Source: Thermoplasmata archaeon (lineage in GTDB: Archaea > Thermoplasmatota > Thermoplasmata > Lutacidiplasmatales > UBA184). Taken from it: a stretch of 20,760 nt of DNA. The DNA lies in NCBI GenBank assembly GCA_022749905.1, contig JAKIWU010000006.1, positions 1-20,760 of the forward strand. The letters run 5' to 3'. Made by a program: the position numbers and the translations under genes. Below are positions 1 through 7,191 of the stretch, in pieces. Within the stretch, counting starts at the first letter, position 1; the number at the start of each line of letters is the position of its first letter. The notes below the pieces were generated by a model, which was not told the DNA's origin, did no database searches, and was given only the letters and a program-made list of their open reading frames with translations.

Positions 1-467
1 AACGCGGGCGTGACGTCGGAAGGGGCCGCGAAGGCCTGGCTCACGAAGGACGGGGTCGTGGGGTATCCGCGCATGTTCGTCCTGATGGAATGCTTTGGAT
101 ACCCCGACTATCTGACCGCAACGTCGGAGGAGCTGATCGAGGGGCAGTACCGTGACCGTACCTCGCTTCGCCCGATCTACGATGCGCTCGTCGGGATCGT
201 GGCCGGTCTCGACGGAGTTGTGATCCAGGCTCGCAAGACCTACGTCTCCCTTCTCACTCCGCGCCGGACCTTCGCCCGCATCCAGCCGACGACACGAGAT
301 CGGGTCGATCTCGGACTCCGACTTCCGGGGGCTCAGCCCGGGGGGGAAGACTTCGACGGTCGACGATCCACGACTCGCTGACGGTCCAGCTCTCCTTCAC
401 CTCGGTGACGGACGTCGATCGTGAGGTCGTCGTGCTCCTGCGCCGCGCGCACGCGCAGAAAGTCTGA
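1..467 (+). CDS. DUF4287/DUF5655-type protein, 5' partial and frameshifted
   Basis: The reading frame is open from base 1, so the gene probably starts before the window. Frame 1 encodes a piece like the end of a DUF4287 domain (AWLTKDGVVGYPRMFVLM) and then most of a DUF5655 domain (RPIYDALVGIV, RKTYVSLLTPRR, RVDLGLRLPGAQP). Frame 1 stops at 379-381, but the expected C-terminal strand and helix (IHDSLTVQLSF, then DREVVVLLRRAHAQKV) continue in frame 3 to a TGA at 465-467. The switch falls at a run of seven G at 340-346, and one extra G there would join the halves. This is either a real recent lesion or, more likely, a homopolymer error in the read data. The last 71 bases overlap the convergent methyltransferase. 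The biochemical role of the family is not known to me. The family assignment rests on remembered motif similarity. Confidence 0.6.
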
Positions 468-1260
468 GGGCAGGGCGGGTCACGATCTGGACGCGGATCC
501 GGCCGGCCACCGCGAGCGGGGGCGGGCGCGGGCCGTACGTTCGCCGTGTCCAACCTCGGAGCTCGGCCATGATCGCGGCGTGGACCCCCGGCGGCACGTA
601 GTTCAATGTCGCGTAGGTCCGCCGGTCGAGGTCGCGGAGGACCTTCGCGACCGTCGTCGTGGCGCGCCAGGGCCAGCTCGTGCGAATCCGCTCGACCCGG
701 CAGCCTCGGCGTTCGAGATTCGCAAGGATCGTCTGCCGGCGCCGCACCCCGATGCGGGGCTGAGGGTAGCCCTTCCTCGTGGCGATCGCTCGATACCGGA
801 CCGAGAGGTCGGTGCTGTCTCGGCCCCCTGCGGTGTTGAGGTCGAGAAGGGTACCGCCCGGTCGCGTCACGCGGAGCGCTTCGTCGAGCGCTTGGCGCCA
901 CCGGGGAACGAGGTGAAGGACGTGGACCCAGTACACCATCGCGAAGCTCCCGTCGCGGAACGGAAGGTGGGCCGCGTCCGCGCGAACGCTCTGGATGGGG
1001 AGATCGGGTCGTTCCGCGAGATGTCCACGAAGCCTCGCGAGCATCTCCCTCGAGATGTCAACCCCAACGACGGAGTACCCATACGACGCGAACGGGAGCG
1101 CGATCCGCCCGGTACCGATCCCGAGTTCGAGGGCGCGCTCGTCCGGACGAGGCGCAACGCGTTTCGCAAGAAACGCGAGAAGCCCCTGCGTCGCGTGCGG
1201 GTCGAGCTTCCTCGTCGCGTCGTAGTGGGAGGCGATGCGATCGAAGGAATACCAGGTCAC
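397..1260 (-). CDS. class I SAM-dependent methyltransferase
   Basis: This 287-residue protein has a Rossmann-fold methyltransferase core of the Methyltransf_11/25 type. Motif I is ALELGIGTGRIALPF near residues 43-57, followed by VVGVDISREML with the acidic ribose-binding Asp68, then VRADAAHLPF and the post-motif stretch MVYWVHVLHLV. The N-terminal SFDRIASHYDATR is typical of the small-molecule and ubiquinone/menaquinone-like methyltransferases, but nothing identifies the substrate. I chose the GTG at 1260-1258 because it overlaps the TGA of the upstream acetyltransferase (GTGA) and lies right before the conserved N-terminus. A longer frame reaching 1494 is only a shadow of that gene. The overlap implies translational coupling. 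The last residues after RIRVQIVTRP are basic, look unconserved, and overlap the opposite-strand gene end. Confidence 0.85.
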   Translation of the reverse strand: MTWYSFDRIASHYDATRKLDPHATQGLLAFLAKRVAPRPDERALELGIGTGRIALPFASYGYSVVGVDISREMLARLRGHLAERPDLPIQSVRADAAHLPFRDGSFAMVYWVHVLHLVPRWRQALDEALRVTRPGGTLLDLNTAGGRDSTDLSVRYRAIATRKGYPQPRIGVRRRQTILANLERRGCRVERIRTSWPWRATTTVAKVLRDLDRRTYATLNYVPPGVHAAIMAELRGWTRRTYGPRPPPLAVAGRIRVQIVTRPALRLSARARGAGARRPHDRRPSPR

Positions 1261-2060
1261 GGCGCCGACCTGTCCCCCGTCGCCGCGACCTTCGGGTCGG
1301 GTCGCAGGATCCACCCGACGATCCCGGCGAGCGGCACGAATCCGAGTCGCTCGAGGATCGGACGGCTCGTGGCGTTCTGCGCGTCGACCGTCAGGTACTG
1401 GTACCCGCGGGCACGCGCGAATTCGGCCCGCACCGAGACGAGGGTGCGGTAGATTCCACGACCTCGGTGCTCCGGGGCCGTCCCCCCGCCCCAAAGGCTC
1501 GCGAACGATCTCCCCGCCGGGAGCTCTACCCGACCCGAGGAGACGGGCACGCCCGCGAGGTACGCCACGAACAGGCCGAGGGTTGGGTCGTGCAGGCGGC
1601 CCTCTGCGTGGTCGCGGACGCTTCCGTCATCCCGTCCAAACGCGGCAACGCCGGCCGTGATGGCGTCCTTGATCCCCTGCTCGTCATGGATCTGGCGAAT
1701 CTCGAGCCCTGGGACCGGAGAAGGAGCAACGAGCGGTTCGGCGAGCTCCCGGACCATCAGGGTCTCCGGGGGATCCGGGCGGAACCCGGCCCGCGCGAGA
1801 AGTTCCGGCAGCTCCGCGGGCCGATCGTAGGAGTAGACCTTCCATTCGACCTCCTCACCGAGCGCGCGGAACTCCGCGGCCTGTTCCGCGACGAGGTCCG
1901 GTGCCTCGGCGGAGGTCGGGCACGCGTAGGAGATGAAGTGATTCGCGTCCCCCAGCGCCCGGATGATGTTGGCCTTGCGCTCAAGTCGGTAGCCGGCATC
2001 GCGCGGCGGATCCTTCCGCATCTCGGCATCGAAGCTCGCAAGAACGGCTTCTCGATCCAT
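1257..2060 (-). CDS. GNAT-family N-acetyltransferase
   Basis: This 267-residue protein carries a C-terminal GNAT fold. The acetyl-CoA pyrophosphate-binding motif A is PEHRGRGIYRTL at about residues 196-207, followed by the QNATSRPILERLGF helix-turn typical of GNAT motif B. The N-terminal half (residues 1-110), ending in LLARAGFRPDPPETLMVREL, looks like a second, degenerate GNAT-like half, as in double-GNAT enzymes; that reading is inference. The ATG at 2060-2058 is preferred over an upstream start at 2111 because GGAGGAT lies just ahead of it. The gene is first in a two-gene minus-strand unit with the methyltransferase. The acetyl acceptor (amine, amino acid or protein) cannot be told. Confidence 0.85.
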   Translation of the reverse strand: MDREAVLASFDAEMRKDPPRDAGYRLERKANIIRALGDANHFISYACPTSAEAPDLVAEQAAEFRALGEEVEWKVYSYDRPAELPELLARAGFRPDPPETLMVRELAEPLVAPSPVPGLEIRQIHDEQGIKDAITAGVAAFGRDDGSVRDHAEGRLHDPTLGLFVAYLAGVPVSSGRVELPAGRSFASLWGGGTAPEHRGRGIYRTLVSVRAEFARARGYQYLTVDAQNATSRPILERLGFVPLAGIVGWILRPDPKVAATGDRSAP

Positions 2061-2257
2061 CGATCCTCCGGAGAACCCTTGTGGATAAGCGGGCGGTCTG
2101 TCTCCCGGCATCGAACCACCCCGGCTCTCCGTGGTCGGACCCTCCGTCCCAAGGTTCGCTCAGGATCGACGGTGACGGTCGGTGGAGGTACGGCGTCCGC
2201 GCGAAGGATTAGGTACCTGATGGTCCTCATCGGGTTGTTCCGAGGGATTTCGAATCG

Positions 2258-2704
2258 ATGGTCCACACGGCAGCCGTCCTGGTCGGGCTCGCGATCGTCG
2301 GGGTCGGGCTCGCGATCTTCGCGACGGGGGGCCACCTCGGGCCCCTCGACGTCGGCTCGCTCACCTCAGGGGTCTGTGGTGGGTTTCCCTGCCCATACAC
2401 GAGCGGCGCCGTGGGCGGGATCATCGTGATCGCCGGGCTCGGATACCTCGTCCGGGGCTTGACCGCCCCGACGACACCCTCAATCCCAGCCATGATGGCT
2501 GGGATGCCCCCTTGGATGGCCGCCGGAGGGATGCCTCCTCAGGGCATGATGCGGGAGGGATCGCCACCCCCGACCGGACAGAACCCGGCCCCCGTCGCGT
2601 CGGGGGGTCCCGACCCGACCGTATTCTGCAGCGCGTGCGGGAGCCGGAACAAGCCGGATGCGGCCTTCTGCTTCAAGTGCGGGAAGGCGATCAGTCGCGG
2701 ATAG
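2258..2704 (+). CDS. small membrane protein with Met-rich linker and C-terminal zinc ribbon
   Basis: This 148-residue protein has two predicted membrane helices (about 4-24 and 50-68) joined by an extracytoplasmic loop holding Cys40 and Cys45. Next comes a linker unusually rich in Met, Pro and Gly (residues 78-101, eight or more Met) and then a short zinc ribbon, Cys124-x2-Cys127-x10-Cys138-x2-Cys141 (FCSACGSRNKPDAAFCFKCG). This resembles the many archaeal 'zinc-ribbon plus TM' proteins of unknown role. The ribbon would face the cytoplasm if both termini are inside. The Met-rich stretch could bind Cu(I) but may simply be low-complexity sequence. No partner gene is evident; a VOC gene follows after 115 bases with its own promoter-like box. 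The function is not recognised. Confidence 0.8.
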   Translation: MVHTAAVLVGLAIVGVGLAIFATGGHLGPLDVGSLTSGVCGGFPCPYTSGAVGGIIVIAGLGYLVRGLTAPTTPSIPAMMAGMPPWMAAGGMPPQGMMREGSPPPTGQNPAPVASGGPDPTVFCSACGSRNKPDAAFCFKCGKAISRG

Positions 2705-2784
2705 GACCTCAAGGGATCATCGACCTCGCCGGGAGCCTAGACGACCCTCGGCGTTGCGAACCCGTTCACGACCTCCCCGATTCC

Positions 2785-2792
2785 CTTTATGG
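2785..2792 (+). promoter_or_regulatory. archaeal TATA-like box for the VOC gene
   Basis: CTTTATGG stands out in a GC-rich gap and is centred 31-32 bases before the ATG at 2820. That spacing suits an archaeal box A with a leaderless or very short leader transcript. No Shine-Dalgarno sequence is seen ahead of this ATG, which fits. Transcription has not been shown. Confidence 0.45.
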
Positions 2793-2819
2793 TGCGGAGA
2801 AATCCCAAGCAGTGAGACC

Positions 2820-3209
2820 ATGCACGGCAAGGTAGGACACTTTGAGATCCCCGCCGACAACGCCGAACGCGCCCGCAAGTTCTACTCGAGCACCTTCGGT
2901 TGGATGCTGACCGAAATGCCCGGGATGGACTACACGATGGTGAGCACGGGGCCCGCCAACGAGCAGGGCATGCCGAAGGAGCCCGGCTACATCGGCGGAG
3001 GGATCGGGAAGCGCGGGGGACCCCTCGAGCACACGGTCGTCACGATCATCGTCGACGAGATCACGGTCGCCGAGAAAGCGATCGTCAAGAACGGCGGCAA
3101 GATCCTCGTGCCGAAGCAGCCCATCGGCGATGGAACGATGGGACACACGGGATACTTCCGCGACAGCGAAGGGAACGTCGTCGGCCTCTACCAGGCGGGC
3201 AAGGCATAG
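2820..3209 (+). CDS. VOC-superfamily (glyoxalase/bleomycin-resistance-like) protein
   Basis: This 129-residue protein consists of one VOC unit with two beta-alpha-beta-beta-beta modules. The first opens with GHFEIPADNAERARKFYSS and the second ends with GHTGYFRDSEGNVVGLYQ, the usual closing strand pattern. Length and sequence style match the CFP32/YdcJ-like single-unit VOC proteins often annotated as glyoxalases. Candidate metal ligands are His7 and the glutamate near residue 9 in the first strand, but the reaction cannot be assigned. The ATG at 2820 comes right before the conserved start and follows a TATA-like box. A strong hairpin 18 bases past the stop probably ends the transcript. The two other VOC genes in this window are clearly different in sequence. 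Confidence 0.88.
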   Translation: MHGKVGHFEIPADNAERARKFYSSTFGWMLTEMPGMDYTMVSTGPANEQGMPKEPGYIGGGIGKRGGPLEHTVVTIIVDEITVAEKAIVKNGGKILVPKQPIGDGTMGHTGYFRDSEGNVVGLYQAGKA

Positions 3210-3227
3210 GTCCTCGATCCCCCGCCC

Positions 3228-3253
3228 GGTGGGGAGGGCTCGCCCTCCCCACC
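3228..3253. terminator. strong hairpin between convergent genes
   Basis: A perfect 12-base inverted repeat (arm GGTGGGGAGGGC, two-base spacer TC) lies between the stop of the VOC gene (3209) and the stop of the opposing HExxH gene (3341). It could end or stabilise transcripts from either strand. No T tract follows it, so it is not a classic intrinsic terminator. The symmetry is seen directly; the role is inferred. Confidence 0.55.
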
Positions 3254-3340
3254 CCCCTCCGACGTACCTCAGCATCCTCGGACCCCATCCCGTCCGCAAC
3301 GACGGGACCGCTCTCTTCGAAACTCAAGGCCCCCGGGCGT

Positions 3341-3724
3341 TCATATCCCGCCGATTCTTGCGGGGTTTCCCACGGGCTTTCCTACGAGGTCGATCGCCCG
3401 GGCTGCCCAGGATTCCCCGAGCTGAAAGAGGAGGGCATGCAGGAACTCGTGCGAGATCGTCTCGGCGATCGACGCGCCATCCCCAGGACGGGGAAGGCGG
3501 TAGAGCGTGATCCGATTCGACCCGTAGTTGTACCGAGCGTCGACCTGTTCGATCTCGTCGGGACTCACCCCGCGTTCGACGAGGAACCTCCGCAGTCTGG
3601 CCATCCAGACGGCGTACTCCTTCGGGCTACCGATCGCGATCCCCGGATGACCGACGCGCCTCGGGGCGGGGAACGTTTCGCTGCGCGCTCCGAGTGCCCC
3701 AGCCCGACCTTCCTCTCTCGCCAT
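3341..3724 (-). CDS. small putative zinc metallopeptidase (HExxH)
   Basis: This 127-residue protein has the zinc-peptidase signature His92-Glu93-F-L-His96 inside ETISHEFLHALLFQLGESW. Glu104 or Asp112, a short way downstream (LGESWAARAIDLV), could be the third ligand, giving a minigluzincin-like arrangement. Residues 35-80 (YAVWMARLRRFLVERGV...RITLYRLPRP) form the preceding helix and beta strands. No signal peptide or membrane helix is seen, so it should be cytosolic. The ATG at 3724 is the longest start; Met41 is a less likely alternative because it would cut the first helix. It is divergent from the cupredoxin-PKD gene, with 158 bases between the starts. Its substrate is unknown. It could also be a non-proteolytic metal-binding fold. 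Confidence 0.72.
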   Translation of the reverse strand: MAREEGRAGALGARSETFPAPRRVGHPGIAIGSPKEYAVWMARLRRFLVERGVSPDEIEQVDARYNYGSNRITLYRLPRPGDGASIAETISHEFLHALLFQLGESWAARAIDLVGKPVGNPARIGGI

Positions 3725-3882
3725 CCCTCGCAGCCCAAAAGGCGGGCACCCTTACCCTCGGCGGCCCGACGGCGGGAGCGCCCGCTCAATACTTTCGGCG
3801 CACGCACCAAAATGGCGGAATACCCTCCTTCGCGTTCCCGAGACAGATGCAACGCCCGTCCTTCCTTCGCACGAGGCGCCCG

Positions 3883-6321
3883 ATGACGCTCCTCGAACGA
3901 GCACGCATCGGACTGATCGTGGCCCTGGTGGGCATGCTGGCGTTCTCGGCGTACGGGACGCTCGCTCCGACCGCGGTACGCTGCGGCCTGCCGGGCTCGG
4001 TCGGATGCCCGGGCGGCATCTTCGGCCCCACCGTCTTGGCTGCGGGGACCGGGGAGCAATGGTTCACGGTGACCCTGTTCGACTATGGGTTCTGGATCGT
4101 CGATTCGACGACCGGCGCGAACGAATCGACCGCGTGGAACGTGTTCGAGGGGTGGACCATCCACGTCAACGCGACGAGCGCCACCCCGGACGCCTCGGTC
4201 GGCGGGACCGCCTACCACGGGCTCGGGATCGAGATCAACGCAACGGGCCAACAACTCCTTTCGCTCGCCGCCCCGGTCGGAACGTGGACCCCGGGCTCGT
4301 TCGTCGCGCCGCTCGGCGTCTACCACCACCAGCACATCTGGTGCACGATCGAGTGCGGGCCGGGCCACGGTGGGCAGCAGGCGTGGGTCCTGAATGTCAT
4401 CCCATCGGTGCCGCTTCCGAAAGCCGTGGCAGCCTCGAACGTCAGCTCGGGATCCGCTCCGCTCACGGTCTCGCTGACCGGAACCGCGAGCGCGGGCACC
4501 CCGCCCTACAATGCCACGTGGGACTTCGGCGACGGAAGCCCGCACGCCTTCGGAACGACCGCGTCGCATACGTACACCCTCGGCGGCGACTACGCCGCGC
4601 AGTTCCGCGTGACCGACGCGAAGGGGATGATCGCGGCGAGCAGCGTCGCGATCCTGGTCAACTCCACCGAGGGACTGCGGGCGACGGCCTCGACCTCCCT
4701 GGCCTCGGCCGTGGCCCCGTTCTCGAGCTTCCTCAGCGTCGTCGCCCACGGAGGCTCGCCTCCCTACTCCTTCGTCTGGACCTTCGGCGATGGTTCGACC
4801 TTGGCGGGCTCGAACGCGACGCAGCACCTGTACCGGGCATCGGGCGTCTACGCAGCGGTGGCCACCGTGCGGGATGCCGCGGGCACCATGGTGCGAGCGC
4901 TGACGTCGATCCGGGCGCTCCCCCCGCTCGGGTACTTCCCTGTAGGGGTCTCGGCAACTCCCCCGAACGGATCGGCTCCGATCATCGTCCAGTTGAGCGC
5001 AACCCCTTTCGGGGGCGTGGCGCCCTACCGGTACCTCTGGGTCCTCGGTGACGGTTCGATGGGGACCGGAGTCCATCTGACGCATGTCTACAACCAGACC
5101 GGCTCCTACGAGGTCAACCTCTTCGTCGCCGAGTCCACCGGCCAGGTCGGATCGGCGGCGGTCAATCTCCCGTTCACAGCCCCCCGAGGCGGAAACGGGA
5201 CGGACGAGCGTCCGATTCTCGGCTCCCCAACGAGCGCGGCGATCGGATCGCTGACGGTCTTCCCCTTCGCCGACCCGAGCGATGGAGGCTCCCCGCTCAC
5301 CGTGAACGCGAGCGCCTCCGTCGAGGCGGGCACGGGGATGGGGGAGTCGATCAACTGGAGCTTCGGCGACGGCACGACGGCGACGGGGCCCGTGGTCTCG
5401 CACCGTTTCCAGCAGGTGGGGACCTACACCGTTGCCGTGACGGCGACGGACTCGGGAGGGAACCACGGCTCGAACTCCACCGTCGTCGATGTTCGCCCGC
5501 TTGCGGCGTCCGTCGCCGCGAACCGGACCTCGTGGGACCCCCCGTTCTCGCTCGACGCCGCCGTCACCCTGACGGGAGGTACGGGCCGATTCGGCGCCGT
5601 CTCGTGGACCTGGGGCGACGGGACGGGGTCGGTGGGGGATCTCCTCAACCACACCTTCGCGCCGAACGCCAGCGGGGACCTCACCATTCACGCGTCCGCG
5701 ACGGATTCCCTCGGCGCCCCTGTCACGGGCTCCCTCACGGTGCATGTGAATCCCCCCCTGCTCGCAGCGATCGCGGCCCAGTTCCCGTCCTCGCATCTCC
5801 CGCCCATCGACGTCCGCTTCACTCTCACGGCGACCGGTGGAACGGGCTCGTTCTCCCCCCTGCCCCTCTGGGGATTCGGCGACGGTTCGGGAACTCGGGC
5901 GGGGAACCTTGCGAACCACAGCTACGCGAAGTTCGGAAGCTATCGAGTCCTCGTCCGGACGAACGACTCCCTCGGCACGCTCGTCCTCGGGTTCGTCTGG
6001 GTGAACCTCACCGCGCTCCCGCCGAAGGCTCCCCCAGGGTTCCACGGATCGCCCCCGTGGTCCCTCACGGGCGTCTCCGATCCCAACCGTGCCGCCCTCA
6101 TCCTCATCGGGATCGTCGCGATCTCGGGCCTCGTCCTCGTCGCACGACGGCGCCAGAGGGCGACTCCGACCGCCCGTCCGAAACCGAAGGCGCCCGACAA
6201 GCCTGTATCGCGACCGCCGGTCCGGCCGACCTCCACCGCGCGCGGCACGCCGGTTCGGTCTGCCCCCCCGCTCCGCCCGATGCAAACGCCGAGGGCCGCG
6301 AAGCCCCCGCTGGCGAGGTGA
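3883..6321 (+). CDS. membrane-anchored CuA-like cupredoxin fused to six PKD domains
   Basis: This is an 812-residue surface protein. A single N-terminal membrane helix (about residues 8-26) is followed by a cupredoxin-like domain (about 57-174) with the layout of the COX2 CuA domain. His112 (AYHGLGIEI) precedes VYHHQHIWCTIECGPGHGGQ, giving Cys154-x3-Cys158-x3-His162. The CuA methionine position three past the last His is Gln165. Six PKD domains follow, each marked by a W-x-x-GDG motif near 213, 299, 386, 492, 577 and 663. The C-terminus has a second membrane helix (about 737-754) and a basic, Pro-rich cytoplasmic tail. The ATG at 3883 is chosen because GAGG lies seven bases ahead; 3847 is an alternative. 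The architecture suggests an outward-facing electron-transfer or copper-binding head on a stalk. The copper-centre reading is from motifs only. Confidence 0.85.
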   Translation: MTLLERARIGLIVALVGMLAFSAYGTLAPTAVRCGLPGSVGCPGGIFGPTVLAAGTGEQWFTVTLFDYGFWIVDSTTGANESTAWNVFEGWTIHVNATSATPDASVGGTAYHGLGIEINATGQQLLSLAAPVGTWTPGSFVAPLGVYHHQHIWCTIECGPGHGGQQAWVLNVIPSVPLPKAVAASNVSSGSAPLTVSLTGTASAGTPPYNATWDFGDGSPHAFGTTASHTYTLGGDYAAQFRVTDAKGMIAASSVAILVNSTEGLRATASTSLASAVAPFSSFLSVVAHGGSPPYSFVWTFGDGSTLAGSNATQHLYRASGVYAAVATVRDAAGTMVRALTSIRALPPLGYFPVGVSATPPNGSAPIIVQLSATPFGGVAPYRYLWVLGDGSMGTGVHLTHVYNQTGSYEVNLFVAESTGQVGSAAVNLPFTAPRGGNGTDERPILGSPTSAAIGSLTVFPFADPSDGGSPLTVNASASVEAGTGMGESINWSFGDGTTATGPVVSHRFQQVGTYTVAVTATDSGGNHGSNSTVVDVRPLAASVAANRTSWDPPFSLDAAVTLTGGTGRFGAVSWTWGDGTGSVGDLLNHTFAPNASGDLTIHASATDSLGAPVTGSLTVHVNPPLLAAIAAQFPSSHLPPIDVRFTLTATGGTGSFSPLPLWGFGDGSGTRAGNLANHSYAKFGSYRVLVRTNDSLGTLVLGFVWVNLTALPPKAPPGFHGSPPWSLTGVSDPNRAALILIGIVAISGLVLVARRRQRATPTARPKPKAPDKPVSRPPVRPTSTARGTPVRSAPPLRPMQTPRAAKPPLAR

Positions 6322-6323
6322 TC
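6315..6323 (+). promoter_or_regulatory. near-perfect Shine-Dalgarno overlapping a stop codon
   Basis: GAGGTGATC matches the complement of the archaeal 16S rRNA 3' end over nine bases and stands eight bases before the ATG at 6332. The TGA of the cupredoxin-PKD gene (6319-6321) lies within it. This supports the start of the next gene and close translational linkage of the two. Confidence 0.7.
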
Positions 6324-6331
6324 GGGATTCC

Positions 6332-7186
6332 ATGGACGAGTTCGTGGGCAGCACCGTTGCAACGGGGCTCAAGGCATCGAGCGATCGCGGTTCGCTTCCG
6401 GAGGTCCCGAGCCCGTTCGCGCGGCGGGTGCTCCTCTTCGAGTTCGTGGCCCTCGCGGAGTACTGGCTCGCGCCCCCGCTCCTCGGCGTCACCAACTTCG
6501 CCGGGATCTGGTCCGACCTGGGCATCGTGCTCTTCGCGGTGTTCGTCAGCTCCATCGTCCTCCTTGTCATTCGACCACTCTGGCCCCACCTTCGGCAGGC
6601 GGAGCGCACCCGCCAAGACCGGTGGACATTCCACGGGGTCTGGATCGGCACATTCGCGGCGGCCCTCTTTCTGACGAACACCTTCCAGCTGAGCCCACCC
6701 TCCTCCGCGAGCGCGCCCGTCGTCGTCGGCGTCACGACCGTCTACTCTCCGTTCGGTGCGTGGCCGAGCCTCACCTTCTACCTTCCGGGGGCCGGGCTTT
6801 TCGGCACGTTCAATGTCGAGATCGTCACGGTCCTCGGACTCATCGCGGTCCTCGGCTCCGCCGTGCTGCGGGTGAGCGCGTTCCGGCGCTCGCTCGCGTG
6901 CCCCTCCGAACGCCCCTTCGCCGGGAGCGCCCCTCTCGCCTCCGCGGCGGTCTGGTCGCCCTTCGGCCTCGTGACCGGCTGTGCGGCGTGCGCACCCCTC
7001 TACCTTTCGGTCCTCGGCCTCGTTGCGCCGGCAGCGGCGTCGGGCGGACTCGCCGCGAGCCCACTCGTACCCTGGATCGGACTCGCGGGGCTCCTGTACC
7101 TCGCGAGCTTCGGGCTCGTGATCCATCTGATCCGTCGGAGCACCGAACCGGTCCCTCCCCACGTTACGGAGAACCGAAACCCGTAG
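6332..7186 (+). CDS. polytopic membrane protein with intramembrane CxxC motif
   Basis: I do not recognise the family of this 284-residue protein. Hydrophobic segments suggest about six membrane helices (roughly 33-53, 62-80, 98-118, 158-180, 205-233, 245-266). The fifth carries Cys217-A-A-Cys220 in LVTGCAACAPLYLSVLGL, the kind of site that binds Cu(I)/Hg(II) in small transporters or acts as a dithiol. The order 'helix, outside loop with aromatic/Pro residues, helix, basic loop, Cys-motif helix, helix' is the same as in the first half of the protein encoded at 8519-9712, so the two look paralogous. It starts 10 bases after the cupredoxin-PKD stop with a near-perfect Shine-Dalgarno, and ends 5 bases before the next ATG, so it belongs to that operon. 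A role in copper or thiol handling is inference. Confidence 0.75.
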   Translation: MDEFVGSTVATGLKASSDRGSLPEVPSPFARRVLLFEFVALAEYWLAPPLLGVTNFAGIWSDLGIVLFAVFVSSIVLLVIRPLWPHLRQAERTRQDRWTFHGVWIGTFAAALFLTNTFQLSPPSSASAPVVVGVTTVYSPFGAWPSLTFYLPGAGLFGTFNVEIVTVLGLIAVLGSAVLRVSAFRRSLACPSERPFAGSAPLASAAVWSPFGLVTGCAACAPLYLSVLGLVAPAAASGGLAASPLVPWIGLAGLLYLASFGLVIHLIRRSTEPVPPHVTENRNP

Positions 7187-7191
7187 TCCCC

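Noticed and set aside
421..1452. Long plus-strand open frame of 343 codons across the methyltransferase region
   Set aside because: It is antisense to a clear SAM methyltransferase and acetyltransferase, is very Arg-rich, and shows no domain; it is an effect of high GC.
3565..6735. Minus-strand open frame of 1056 codons
   Set aside because: It lies opposite the PKD protein, has Arg/Gly/Asp/Glu-rich composition with no fold or motif, and fits the shadow of GC-rich codons.
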